Source of the DNA: Mesorhizobium sp. | GTDB lineage: Bacteria; Pseudomonadota; Alphaproteobacteria; Rhizobiales; Rhizobiaceae | Assembly: GCA_004020875.1 (NCBI GenBank) | Contig: SAPZ01000012.1 | Location: 124,001-188,000 of the forward strand | DNA: 64,000 nucleotides | Direction: 5' to 3' | In this document: one piece after another, positions 47,619 through 56,818 of the stretch | Layout: the number at the start of each line of letters is the position of its first letter | How positions within the stretch are numbered: position 1 is the first letter of the stretch | Position numbers and translations under genes: made by a program | The notes under the pieces: model-generated | Told to the model about the DNA's origin: nothing | The model's database searches: none | The model's input: only the letters and a program-made list of their open reading frames with translations

Positions 47619-48917
47619 TTGACCAGCACCATCGAAAAGACCGACGTCGTCATCGTGGGCGCCGGCTTCACCGGCCTGTCCGCTGCGCTCGAGCTGAAGC
47701 GGGCGGGCATCGATTTCCTGGTCCTTGAGGCGCGCGATCGCGTCGGCGGCAGGGTGGAGGCTGTCCGCAATGGGCTCGGCGAGCTGATCGATAGCGGCGG
47801 CCAGTTCCTGTGTGTGGACATGCCCGAAGTGATGGCGCTGGCCAAAGGGCGCGGCAAGACCTTCGTCGAGACCTATGTCGACGGCGAGTTCATCACCCAT
47901 CCGTCTATGACGGCGGCGCGGGCGGAGCGGACCTATCATGTCTCGATGGCGATCCGCGAGCGCATGAACCGGATCGATCCGGATGATCCGGCGATTGCCG
48001 GGCTGACCGTCGCCGATTGGCTGGAACTCCAGCATGACGAATCCGACGCCAAGGCTGCTTTCCGCTCGCTGGTCGAGGGCCTTTGGTGCCTGGCGGCGGA
48101 GAAGGTGCCGCTCTGGTACCTGATCGACAATGATCGCCGCATCACCAACGAGGTGTTCGAGCTGCAGTATTTTCTGGGCGACACGATGCAATCGCTGGCC
48201 GAGGATCTGGCCGCCGGGCTCGGCGACCGGCTGCGCCTGAACCAAGCGGCGACGCGTGTCGAGCGCACCCCGCAAGGCGTTCGCGTCAGCACCGGCGCTG
48301 CCACGATCGAAGCGCGTGAGGTTCTGATCGCGCTGCCGCCTGCGAAGGCCGCCAAGCTTGACTTCGCGCCCTCCTTGCCGGCGGAACTCGCAAGCGCGCT
48401 CGGCGTCTGGGAAAGCGGCGCGGTGATCAAGATCCTGGTGCGCTACGCCAAGCCGTTCTGGCGCGAGCGGGGCCTGTGCGGCATGGTGATGTGGCGCGAC
48501 CAGCCGGGGCTGTTTGCCTGCGACGCCAGCAGGGATGCCGATCACGCCGCGCTTGTGGTGTTTGTCGGCGGCCCGCAGGCGCTGCGTTGGCATCAGCTCG
48601 GCGCGGCGGCGCTGCAGGCGGAAATCACCGCGAGGCTTCTCCAGGCGCTCGGCACCCAGGCCGCCGACATCGTCGATTTCAGCGCGCGCGACTGGACGCA
48701 TGATCGCTGGAGCGGCGGCGCCTACAGCGATCTCATCATCGATGTGACCGCACGCGATGCCGAGCGTGTGATCCTTTCCGGCGCGCCGCCTGTCCATTTC
48801 GCCGCTTCTGAACTCTCGCCGTCGTTCCCGGGTTATGTCGAAGGCGCGATCGTCGTGGGACGAATCGCGGCAGGCAAGATTCAGTCGGCCATCGCCACCA
48901 GAGCTTCAGGGTCGTAG
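47619..48917 (+). CDS. Flavin amine oxidase family protein
   Basis: 432 residues. The FAD-binding motif VVIVGAGFTGLSAALEL is followed by EARDRVGGRVEA, a classic amine-oxidase N-terminus. The C-terminus has ILSGAPPVHFAASELSP and PGYVEGAIVVGR, contacting the flavin. It should oxidise an amine, perhaps a polyamine or a betaine-derived amine. No ATG gives a full-length protein; the start is TTG at 47619. Surrounded by deletion remnants yet uninterrupted. Its 3-prime end overlaps the convergent chimera by 37 bases. Confidence 0.82.
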   Translation: MTSTIEKTDVVIVGAGFTGLSAALELKRAGIDFLVLEARDRVGGRVEAVRNGLGELIDSGGQFLCVDMPEVMALAKGRGKTFVETYVDGEFITHPSMTAARAERTYHVSMAIRERMNRIDPDDPAIAGLTVADWLELQHDESDAKAAFRSLVEGLWCLAAEKVPLWYLIDNDRRITNEVFELQYFLGDTMQSLAEDLAAGLGDRLRLNQAATRVERTPQGVRVSTGAATIEAREVLIALPPAKAAKLDFAPSLPAELASALGVWESGAVIKILVRYAKPFWRERGLCGMVMWRDQPGLFACDASRDADHAALVVFVGGPQALRWHQLGAAALQAEITARLLQALGTQAADIVDFSARDWTHDRWSGGAYSDLIIDVTARDAERVILSGAPPVHFAASELSPSFPGYVEGAIVVGRIAAGKIQSAIATRASGS

Positions 48918-49585
48918 GCGAGGCGGATCGGCGCGCCGACCGGAATGTCGTCGGCACCGAAATCATTGGTCTGGGTGACCCAGAGCGGCTTTTCCAGCCC
49001 TGGGATTTCGACGATCAGATGGATGGCGAAGGTCGCCCAGGCATGGGTGAGCGTGATGATGGCGGCGTTGGAATTGTAGAGCAGCGCATCCGACGGCTCG
49101 CTGATGATGCCAAGGCCCATCAGGCCGGAATTCAAGACGCCATTATAGCCGAGGATCACCTTCCACGACATCACGCGCAGCAGGTAGCTCGTCCAGAACG
49201 GGATGGTGATGAGGAAGAGCCAGAGACTGTTGTGGCGGCCGCCGTGGAATGAAATGAAATAGGCGATCGGGTAGGCAAGCGCTACCGTCAGCAGGCTGAC
49301 CGTCAGCGAGATGTAGAGCGAGCGCCAGAGCAGGTCGCGGTAGATCGGCTCGGGCACCGCGATCCGGTAGTTCTCCAGCGTGAAGGTGTGGTCGATGGTG
49401 AGGTAGTTCTGCGTCCAGAAGGAATGGGCGATCACGACCAGGATCGGCAGGACGAGAAGAATAAGGGCGTAGACGAAGGTAGGACTGATCAGGGCAAAGC
49501 CCTGGACGGCTTCCGATTGCAGATGGGGACTTCGTCTCGATCCCGCCAAGCGCAACGGGGGCGACCCTTCCGCGGCAATCGTCAT
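48881..49585 (-). pseudogene. In-frame chimera of a PotB-like permease and the end of a PotA-like ATPase
   Basis: 234 residues. The first ~185 are the N-terminal two-thirds of a spermidine/putrescine-type permease (FALISPTFVYALILLVLPIL, then PFWTSYLLRVMSWKVILG), ending in THAWATFA near position 49030. The last ~45 (PLWVTQTNDFGADDIPVG, IRLAYDPEALVAMAD) look like the TOBE end of the transporter ATPase. The end of the permease, the second permease and most of the ATPase are gone. The ATG at 49583-49585 has GGAG upstream. It is unlikely to work in transport. Divergent from the aminotransferase gene. Confidence 0.78.
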
Positions 49586-49769
49586 TGAAGCGCTCCGGGC
49601 GTGATTTCGGTAGCTGGCTCGGATTGTCCCGCCATGCGGCGTTCCCATTGGCAGCGCCGGCCGCCTGTTCCCGAATTATGCCTGGAGCATGATCGCTCCT
49701 GGCTTGCCAGCTTTCTTCATCATGAGGGTATCGGCAGATTGAAATCAAGCGCTATTTCTGCGATATTGA

Positions 49770-49785
49770 TTGAACGAACATTCAA
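49770..49785. promoter_or_regulatory. Palindromic operator candidate near the aminotransferase gene
   Basis: TTGAACGAACATTCAA, an imperfect palindrome, lies between the divergent permease chimera and the aminotransferase (start 49876). It resembles BetI-type operators and the perfect palindrome at 42437-42450. The BetI-like regulator is encoded 3 kb away. Confidence 0.5.
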
Positions 49786-49875
49786 AATGAAGTGACAAAG
49801 GGCCGGATTTCCCTGATTTTCCGCACTGGTTGATGTGTGGGAGGATTTCTGCAACCCGGTGATAACGAGGCGAAA

Positions 49876-51297
49876 ATGGCGGCTCAAAACAAAATCAAGG
49901 CGAGCGAACACATCAGGCCCGCCGATGACGACGCGGTCGAGCTCGCCAAACGCCATCTCGTCCAGCCCTGGCCCTATGCCGGCTCGGTCGGCGCCGAGGC
50001 GCGCACGCTGATCGGCGAGGGCGACGGCATCTACATCACCGACGCCTCCGGCAAGCGGTTGATCGACGGCCCCGCCGGCATGTGGTGCATCAATGTGGGG
50101 CATCGCCGCGAGGAACTGGCCAAGGTTATGTACGACCAGGCGATGGCGCTCTCTTACAACACGCCCTGGTACACGATGAACGCGCCCTCGGCCGAGCTTG
50201 CACGCCGCATTGCCGATGCGGCGCCCGGCGATCTCAGCCACACCTTCTTCACTACCGGCGGCTCGTCGGCGGTGGAGACGGCGCTGCGCTTCATGCAGTT
50301 CTATAACAATGTGCGCGGTCGGCCGGAGAAAAAGCTGATCCTCAGCCGCAACGGTGCCTATCACGGCTCGACCTATCTCTCGGCTTCGCTCAATGGCCGC
50401 CCGCGCGATCACGACTGGATGGATGGCGCCGGCGATCTCGTAATCAAGCTGTCCTCGCCCGATCCGTTCCGCCGGCCGAAGAGCATGAGCGTTGCAGCCT
50501 TCACCGACTTCCTGGTCGACCAGTTCCGTGACACCATCGCGCGCGTCGGCGCCGACCGCATCGGCGCCTTTGTCGGCGAGCCGGTTCAGGCTTCGGGCGG
50601 CGTCATCGTGCCGCCGGACGGATATCTGAAGCGAATCCGCGAGATCTGCCGCGAGAACGATATCCTCTATGTCTCGGACGAGGTGGTGACCGGCTTCGGA
50701 CGGCTCGGCCATGTCTTCGCCTCCGGCGACGTGTTCGGCATCGATCCGGACATGATCACCTTCGCCAAGGGTGTCACGTCGGGCTATTTTCCGCTCGGCG
50801 GCGTCATCATCTCCGAGCGGCTGCTGGAAGAGCTGCGCCGCTCCAATCATCCCGACGCATTGTTCGGCCACGGGCTCACCTACACCAGCCATCCGATCGG
50901 CTGCGCGGTGGCGCTGAAGAATCTCGACCTGCTGGAAGAGGGCGTGCTCGCCCACGCGCGCGAGATCGCGCCCTATTTCCAGGCGCGCCTGAAGACGCTG
51001 GAAGAGCTGCCGCTGGTCGGCGAGGTGCGCGGCCTCGGCCTGATGGCTTGTGTCGAATGCGTGGCCGATCGCGAAAGCAAGGATCCGCTGCAACTCGACA
51101 AGAATGTCGGCAAGCGCATCGACGCTCATTGCCACGAGCTTGGCCTTCTGGTGCGGCCACTGATCAACATGTGCGTGATGTCGCCGCCGCTGATCATCAC
51201 CCAAGAGCAGGTCGACGACCTGGTGGCGATCCTGCGCGAAGGGATTTCGCGGACGATGGATGATCTTAGGAAAGAGGGCGTCTGGCGGGGTGAGTAG
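49876..51297 (+). CDS. Class III aminotransferase (polyamine/omega-amino acid type)
   Basis: 473 residues, PLP-dependent. Conserved parts include GPAGMWCINVGHRREE, TTGGSSAVETALRF (phosphate loop), LYVSDEVVTGFGR (Asp contacting the pyridine nitrogen) and ITFAKGVTSGYFPLGG, whose lysine binds PLP. This group includes putrescine-pyruvate and beta-alanine-pyruvate aminotransferases. The ATG at 49876 follows ACGAGGCGAAA; an earlier in-frame start at 49837 lacks support. Context with an amine oxidase and polyamine-transporter remnants favours amine catabolism. Confidence 0.9.
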   Translation: MAAQNKIKASEHIRPADDDAVELAKRHLVQPWPYAGSVGAEARTLIGEGDGIYITDASGKRLIDGPAGMWCINVGHRREELAKVMYDQAMALSYNTPWYTMNAPSAELARRIADAAPGDLSHTFFTTGGSSAVETALRFMQFYNNVRGRPEKKLILSRNGAYHGSTYLSASLNGRPRDHDWMDGAGDLVIKLSSPDPFRRPKSMSVAAFTDFLVDQFRDTIARVGADRIGAFVGEPVQASGGVIVPPDGYLKRIREICRENDILYVSDEVVTGFGRLGHVFASGDVFGIDPDMITFAKGVTSGYFPLGGVIISERLLEELRRSNHPDALFGHGLTYTSHPIGCAVALKNLDLLEEGVLAHAREIAPYFQARLKTLEELPLVGEVRGLGLMACVECVADRESKDPLQLDKNVGKRIDAHCHELGLLVRPLINMCVMSPPLIITQEQVDDLVAILREGISRTMDDLRKEGVWRGE

Positions 51298-51340
51298 CTC
51301 TTCCTTCTACCCGTGGAACAGGGAAAGGAACGGGTTCTAC

Positions 51341-51990
51341 CCCCCTCGACCGTAGCGCGTCATTCAGGCCCCGCATGTCCTTTTCCTCCGGAGCCGTCTC
51401 CAGGTTCAGCACCGGGACCTGCCTGCGCAGATGGTCGTGGTGGGTGCGCACGCCGTACTCCAAATCCTACAAGTAGAAGCCTTCAGAAGCCTCCGACAGC
51501 ATGGATTCGTTCGACCAGACCGAGAGCTGCACGTCCTCGTTCATTGTGTCGCGGTCGATGCGATAAGCGAGGTAGCGCGCCACCGCCTGTTCCCTGGTCT
51601 CGTCCTTGTAGCGGTAGATCGCGCCGCGCAGCAGCGTTTCGCCGGTGGACAGCGCGAACTCCTGATAGAACTGGACGGATTCCGGCATGATCGACAGCCC
51701 GTTGTTGGGGAAGATGCCGTAATAGATACAGGCCTTGCGCAGATGCTCCGGCAGATGCGTGGCCTCGGGCGCGAGCTTCATGTACTCGCGCACGCTCCAG
51801 CGCCGCCCGGCATGCGGATTGTAGGTGGCGAAGGAGCGCGACACGCCGTTGACGAAAGGCTCGTCGAAATAGGTCGCGCCATAGAGGTCCTGCAGCGCCG
51901 GATGCGCCATGGCGACGTGATAGCCTTCATTGTCGACGTCGCGCACCGACTTCCAGTTGACCGGCGATTTCTGCGTCCAGATGTATGCGG
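51341..51990 (-). pseudogene. Fragment of a Rieske ring-hydroxylating oxygenase alpha subunit
   Basis: About 215 residues of the catalytic domain: SPVNWKSVRDVDNEGYHVAM holds the bridging Asp and first iron-ligand region, followed by FPNNGLSIMPESVQFYQ and a C-terminus LEYGVRTHHDHLRRQ. The N-terminal Rieske 2Fe-2S domain is absent. An in-frame TAG at 51467-51469 (FYL-stop-DLEYG) interrupts the rest. Homology ends near 51990 at the 5-prime side. It resembles oxygenases that demethylate betaines or similar compounds; the exact substrate class is uncertain. Confidence 0.75.
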
Positions 51991-52290
51991 AACGGCTGTT
52001 GCGAGCGGACACAGCGGTCTCGAAGAGGGCCTGTTCGGGCGTGCGGCAGAATCCGCTCGATTCAGTTCCCTGTGTGATGCCGCTTACAGTCGGCCGTGCG
52101 CGGTGGGCGCAATGTCGGCCCACCAGCTTCGATGGCCGGTCGAACGGGTGTCGCGAATTTGCAAATGCTGTCGCCTCCAGCGTCCGTTGCAATCCTGTTA
52201 CACAGGCAATCGCTACCAATCATCCGACCGTTACCTAGTGCGATTAAGTTCGTTTCATAGCAAAAAGAAAGATAACGAAGGGAACAGCCG

Positions 52291-52701
52291 ATGTTTGCGA
52301 AAGTTCATTCCCTCGATACCAATCGCCGCATGCATGGCCCGGAGCGCAATGACCGCCGCCCGAAGCTTGCGCTGCGGCAGCGAGCCAGCGACCATCCAAT
52401 GGCGATGTTCATGCTGATTGGCGCCTGCGCCTTCGTCGGCATGCTGACCGCGCCCACCTCCGGTCCGGCCTTCGCGTCGATCAAGCCACCGGCCAATGTC
52501 GTGGAAGGTGCGCAGACCACGCTCAAGACCGCCCGCCTGCCGGAATCCGCAGTCGACTTTGCCTGCAAGGGCCAGAACTGGGGGGCCGAGAGCCTCGATT
52601 GCCTGCGCGCCATCGCCGAGCAGTCAGGCCAGCACCGGGAACGCGCGGTGCGCATGATCGCCAACGCCGCGCCGCTCACCAACACGCCAAACATTTTTTG
52701 A
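52291..52701 (+). CDS. Hypothetical membrane-anchored or exported protein
   Basis: 136 residues. A ~35-residue charged N-terminus precedes one hydrophobic segment (MAMFMLIGACAFVGML), and the rest is likely periplasmic with two cysteines (DFACKGQNWGAESLDCLRAI) that may pair. The pattern resembles short rhizobial proteins of unknown function. The ATG follows GAAGGGAACAGCCG, and a strong terminator follows the stop. Confidence 0.65.
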   Translation: MFAKVHSLDTNRRMHGPERNDRRPKLALRQRASDHPMAMFMLIGACAFVGMLTAPTSGPAFASIKPPANVVEGAQTTLKTARLPESAVDFACKGQNWGAESLDCLRAIAEQSGQHRERAVRMIANAAPLTNTPNIF

Positions 52702-52737
52702 GACCTCCCCTGAGCGCACCCTCCTGCGCTCCAGTCA

Positions 52738-52777
52738 GGCTCCCGCCGCATAAGTCGGTCGGGAGCCTCTTTTTTTC
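52738..52777 (+). terminator. Rho-independent terminator after the 52291 gene
   Basis: GGCTCCCG pairs with CGGGAGCC around a 14-base loop, followed by TCTTTTTTTT. It starts 36 bases after the stop codon. Confidence 0.85.
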
Positions 52778-52969
52778 GGATCTACCGGTATTCAGGTGAA
52801 GCCGGCCTGCGAATGGCAGGGTTCCCTGCGCTTCCGGTGCTCATGTACTACAGGTACGCTCCGCTCCGGTTCTCGCGAAACACCGTTCTCGGCTCGGCTT
52901 GACCCGAATCTCGGCAGATCCTGCGGCGGTGCTAGCTCAAGGTCGGCCACGCCCCATCTGCTATCTCGG

Positions 52970-55078
52970 CTAGATGTGGGCGTCGTTGTTGGCTGCGGCT
53001 TCGTCGGCGACGGCCGACAGCACACTACGCACATCGAGCGTCGAGAACGGCTTTTCCAGAATGTGCGGGCGCTGCGACGGCGGGAGCGCCTCGATCTCTG
53101 CCTTGGCCCCGATCAGGTCGCCGGTCACCAGCACGAAGCGCTTGGCCAGAGCGGGCTGCTGCGAGAGCAACTCGCGGTAGATGGCTATGCCGCTGATGCC
53201 CGGCATGCGCAGGTCGGAAAAGACGATATCCGGCGGCATATGGCCCGTGAGCACATCGGCGGCGGACGTCCAGCTTGCCACCACGCGCGACTTGAGCCCC
53301 ATCAGCTCCAGTATATCCGAAAGCGAGCCCGCGACGTCGGGCTCGTCGTCGATGATCAATGCATGGCGCAACCCGCTCGAGCGCGCCGGCCCTTCACCCG
53401 CGCTTGCGGCTCCGCCGGCAATCGCCGGCAATTGCACGACGAAGCGCGCACCCTGCGGCTCGACCTCCTCGAACCAGATGTTGCCGTTGTGGCGCTCGAC
53501 GATCGACTTCGAGATCGACAGGCCGATACCGGTACCAACCCCGACCGGCTTGGTGGTGAAATAGGATTCGAAGACGCGCGCGCGGATCGCCTCGGGAATG
53601 CCCGGACCGTTGTCCTCGACAGAGAAGCCCGGATTGCCGCGCTCGTTGCGGAATGTCCGCACCTTGATGCGCCGCTCGCCGGTGACGCCGGCCAGCGCAT
53701 GCTGGCTGTTGATGAGGAAGTTCGCCGCCACCTGGGTGATATGGTCGGCGTCGGCCATGGCAAGCAGCGGCCCGGTGGCGAAATCGGTGTCGATGATGAT
53801 GCCGCTGGAGCGCGCCCCATAAGCGGTGACCTCGAGCGCCGAGCGCATCACCTGGTTGAGATCGGTCTCTGCCTGCTCGGTCGGGTGCAGCCGCACCATC
53901 GACAGGAAGCTCTTGACGATGCGGCCGCAGCGCTCGGCGGCCGCGCGCACCTTCTCGGCGCGCACCTTGGTCTGCGGGTCGCCCGCGAATTCGTGCAGCA
54001 GCGTCGACTGGGCCACCACCACCGCCAGCGGGTTGTTGAGCTCGTGCGAGACCCCGGCGAGCAGCGAGCCCATCGCCGCCATCTTCTCGTTCTGGTGCAG
54101 CTTCTCGCGCTGACGGTTGATCTCCTCTTCGGCCTGCAGCTTTTCGCGCAGGTCGCGGATCGAGCCGAAGATCAGGCGGCGGTCGGCAACGCGCATCTCC
54201 GTCGCCGTCAGCTCGATCGGGAAAATCTCGCCGGCGGCGTTCTGGGTGACGGTCTCCAGGCGCTGGCCGACCATTGGCGCGCCGCGGCCGGCCATGTATT
54301 CGGCACCCGAGGCGTAGCCCTTGCGGTAATATACCGGAACGATGGTATCGAGGAGGTCCTTGCCGAGGATAGCGCTGCGCTGGAAGCCGAACATCTTCTC
54401 GGCGGCCGGATTGAACTCGATGATCGAACCCGTCTCGTCGATGACGATGATGGCGTCGAGCGAGGCCTGCAGCATTGTGCGGCGGATCACTTCGCTGGCA
54501 TGAGCCTCGGATGGCGAGCGCTCGATGGCGTCGCCGATGGCCAGAGCAATGATGTGCAGCGTCGCCTCTTCCTCATCCGTCCATTCGCGCTCGGCCACGC
54601 AGTCGTTGATGGCCAGCGTGCCCCAGAGGTGGCCATGCGCGAAGACGGAGACGGACAGGAACGACTTGATGCTCTGCTTCTCGAAATCGGCGCGCAGGAA
54701 ACCCTCCAGGTCGCGCGTGTGACCGGAGAAGATCTTACCCTGCCTCTCGTCTTCCTGCAGACGCTCCAGCAAGGAATCCGAGTTGATGATCGACTGCATG
54801 ATCACCGTGGGCGAGGCCAGCTCGCCGCCGAAATTCGGGTCGATCCAATAGGCGGCGACGGACTGGGCGAAACCTTCGCCCGGCAATTCACGCAGCCGGA
54901 AGAGAATGCCGCGCTGGCAATCCATCTTGCGGCACATCGTCCCCAATATGTCGTCCATCTCCCGCTGCCAGTCGCCTGCCTCACGAAGGCGGCGTACGAC
55001 ATGGACCGCCGCCATCGCGGCGCCGCCCGGGCGCGAGCCTTGCGTATCGGTGCGTGCTGCGTCAGCAGTCATGGTCAT
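52970..55078 (-). CDS. GAF-PAS hybrid histidine kinase with receiver
   Basis: 702 residues, cytosolic. A GAF-like domain (about 35-185) is followed by a PAS domain (about 198-310, with ASLDAIIVIDETGSIIEFN). The HisKA H-box GVSHELNNPLAVV gives His345, and the HATPase domain has VEDNGPGIPE and GTGIGLSIS. A C-terminal receiver (about 575-690) has IIDDEPD, Asp622 (VFSDLRMPG) and a lysine in LEKPF. Placed upstream of an OmpR-type regulator gene on the same strand, it may form its partner. Signal unknown. Confidence 0.9.
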   Translation of the reverse strand: MTMTADAARTDTQGSRPGGAAMAAVHVVRRLREAGDWQREMDDILGTMCRKMDCQRGILFRLRELPGEGFAQSVAAYWIDPNFGGELASPTVIMQSIINSDSLLERLQEDERQGKIFSGHTRDLEGFLRADFEKQSIKSFLSVSVFAHGHLWGTLAINDCVAEREWTDEEEATLHIIALAIGDAIERSPSEAHASEVIRRTMLQASLDAIIVIDETGSIIEFNPAAEKMFGFQRSAILGKDLLDTIVPVYYRKGYASGAEYMAGRGAPMVGQRLETVTQNAAGEIFPIELTATEMRVADRRLIFGSIRDLREKLQAEEEINRQREKLHQNEKMAAMGSLLAGVSHELNNPLAVVVAQSTLLHEFAGDPQTKVRAEKVRAAAERCGRIVKSFLSMVRLHPTEQAETDLNQVMRSALEVTAYGARSSGIIIDTDFATGPLLAMADADHITQVAANFLINSQHALAGVTGERRIKVRTFRNERGNPGFSVEDNGPGIPEAIRARVFESYFTTKPVGVGTGIGLSISKSIVERHNGNIWFEEVEPQGARFVVQLPAIAGGAASAGEGPARSSGLRHALIIDDEPDVAGSLSDILELMGLKSRVVASWTSAADVLTGHMPPDIVFSDLRMPGISGIAIYRELLSQQPALAKRFVLVTGDLIGAKAEIEALPPSQRPHILEKPFSTLDVRSVLSAVADEAAANNDAHI

Positions 55079-55157
55079 TCCAGGCCCGGGCGTCGGTCGT
55101 TTAGAGCATCCTCCGTTCGTACGGAAACGACGAACCGCTCTATCGCTTTGTTTTGAC

Positions 55158-55228
55158 GCAATTCCGGACGGAAGGCTACGGAGAAACCGCCGAGCCAGCC
55201 ACTCACACTTTCCCGGAGCTGATCTAGC
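55158..55228. repeat. Palindromic dispersed repeat, copy C
   Basis: The repeat begins GCAATTCCGGACGGAAGG, continues with ACTCACACTTT and ends GGAGCTGATCTAGC. It is about 20 bases longer than copies A and B and has a less perfect right arm. It lies between the kinase and the response regulator genes. Another small palindrome (CGTTCGTACGGAAACGACGA) precedes it. Confidence 0.5.
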
Positions 55229-55952
55229 TCGCGTCGCCGCTTGGCAGCGAGAAGATATAGCCTTCGCCGCGCACCGTGCGCAGGAATTTCGGATTGGCGG
55301 GGTCGGCCTCGATCTTCTTTCGCAGCCGCATGATGCGGATATCGACCGCGCGCGAGGATTCCGGATCCTCGACGAAGCCGATGGCTTCAGAGATCGCCGC
55401 CCGCGTCAGCAGCCGGTTGGCGCGGGTGAGGAAAACCTCGAGCACGTCGAACTCGCTCTTGGCCATCTCGATCACCGCGCCATTGGCGGCCGTGACCAGC
55501 CTGCCGTCGAAATCGGCCTGAAAGCCGCCGAACTTCATGAAGCGCCGATTGCCGGCTTCGGCCTTCGCCGCTTGCGGCTCGGCCGGCTGCGGCACGCGGC
55601 GCAAAACGCTACGCACCCGCGCCAGCACCTCGCGCAATTCGTATGGCTTGACGATGTAATCGTCGGCGCCGAGCTCCAGCCCGACGATGCGGTCGAGCGC
55701 GGTGCCGGCGGCGGTGGCATAGATGATGCCGATCTGCGTTTTCGAACGTAGCCAGCGGCCGAGCGACAGCCCGTCCTCGCCGGGCATGGCGATGTCGAGG
55801 ATGGCGAGGTGAAAGGGCTGTGCTTCGAACAGCGCGCGCGCCGCCACGGCATTCCCGGCCGTCACGACGTCATAGCCGCTGGCGCCGAGATACTCGGCCA
55901 CGGCCTCCCTCAGATCCGGTTCGTCCTCGACGACGATGATGCGTGCCTTCAC
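55224..55952 (-). CDS. OmpR-family response regulator
   Basis: 242 residues. The receiver (1-118) has VVEDEPD, Asp in ILDIAMPGEDG and YIVKPYEL; the winged-helix domain (about 140-238) has AKSEFDVLEVF and RAVDIRIMRLRKKIE. A GTG start (55952) is chosen because GGGAGCGAG lies upstream and it gives the normal family N-terminus (VKARIIVVEDEP); an ATG at 56000 would add 16 residues. It ends inside repeat copy C. The hybrid kinase downstream on the same strand is a candidate partner. Confidence 0.87.
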   Translation of the reverse strand: MKARIIVVEDEPDLREAVAEYLGASGYDVVTAGNAVAARALFEAQPFHLAILDIAMPGEDGLSLGRWLRSKTQIGIIYATAAGTALDRIVGLELGADDYIVKPYELREVLARVRSVLRRVPQPAEPQAAKAEAGNRRFMKFGGFQADFDGRLVTAANGAVIEMAKSEFDVLEVFLTRANRLLTRAAISEAIGFVEDPESSRAVDIRIMRLRKKIEADPANPKFLRTVRGEGYIFSLPSGDAS

Positions 55953-56044
55953 GACGCGCTCGCTCCCGCTTTCAGCGGAAAGTAGATTGGGTATAAACAT
56001 GATGTCCAGCACTCATCTCGAGTTGTCTGTGGCGGGGTGGAGAA

Positions 56045-56746
56045 ATGGCCGCACGATCCGTCATTGCGCTTGTGTCCGTCGCCGAGGTGGTGGCAGGCGA
56101 TCTCGCCGACCATCTCGAGCGGCGCGGGCATGACGTGCGCCAGGCGCGCCAGCCCTGGGAGGCCGAGACGCTGCTCTCGGTGGGCGGCATCGATGTCGTG
56201 GTCGTCGGCGACGAGGTCACCCAGGCCGAGGGCCGGGAACTGCTCAAGCGTTACAGCAGCCAGGGCGGGGGCGGCGAAGACGGCCCCGATTTCATCCTGA
56301 TCTGCCGGCCGCGCGATCTCGTCGACAAGGTGCTGGCGCTCGAGCTCGGTGCTGCCGACGTCATCGAGAGCCCGCTCAACGTGCGCGAGCTGGCCGCGCG
56401 CATCGGCGGCCTGCTGATGAGACGCGGCAGGGCCGCCGGGGAGCTGATCGTGCTGGAGAACGCCACCGTCGACCTGCGATCGGCCATGGTCATGCATCGC
56501 TCGGGTGCGGAGGATCAGCTCTCCCCGGGGCAGGTGGCGTTGCTGAAGCTGTTCCTGGCGAGCCCGCGCAAGGTGCTGACGCGCGACGACATCATTGCCG
56601 CGGCCCCGGCCGAGAATGCGGACGCCTTCGACCGTTCGATCGATTCGCGGATCGTGCGGCTGCGCCGCAAGCTCGACACCGGGACCATCACCACCATCAG
56701 GGGCGCCGGCTATCGTTTCGATCCGCCAGCGTCGCGCAATGAATAA
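56045..56746 (+). CDS. Winged-helix regulator with a degenerate (aspartate-less) receiver
   Basis: 233 residues. The C-terminal OmpR-type DNA-binding domain (about 135-230) is typical, with LSPGQVALLKLFLA and RSIDSRIVRLRRKLD. The N-terminal domain has the receiver fold, but the usual acidic pair is replaced (ALVSVAEVV) and the phospho-acceptor position reads VVVVGDEV, so glycine falls where aspartate is expected. It is probably not controlled by phosphorylation. Divergent from the OmpR regulator 92 bases away, suggesting joint regulation. Ligand-sensing through the receiver fold is inference. Confidence 0.83.
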   Translation: MAARSVIALVSVAEVVAGDLADHLERRGHDVRQARQPWEAETLLSVGGIDVVVVGDEVTQAEGRELLKRYSSQGGGGEDGPDFILICRPRDLVDKVLALELGAADVIESPLNVRELAARIGGLLMRRGRAAGELIVLENATVDLRSAMVMHRSGAEDQLSPGQVALLKLFLASPRKVLTRDDIIAAAPAENADAFDRSIDSRIVRLRRKLDTGTITTIRGAGYRFDPPASRNE

Positions 56747-56818
56747 ATTCGAGTTAGCGAGGCTTCTGCGCATCGGATTCCCCAAAGCGGTGGTCATTTT
56801 GGGTCCGGCGCCTGACGC

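Noticed and set aside
52778..52969. Regulatory RNA between the terminator and the kinase gene
   Set aside because: GC-rich sequence without a clear stem, promoter or conserved core.
52796..55156. 786-residue plus-strand frame opposite the GAF-PAS kinase
   Set aside because: Antisense of a complete hybrid kinase; no motif or ribosome site.
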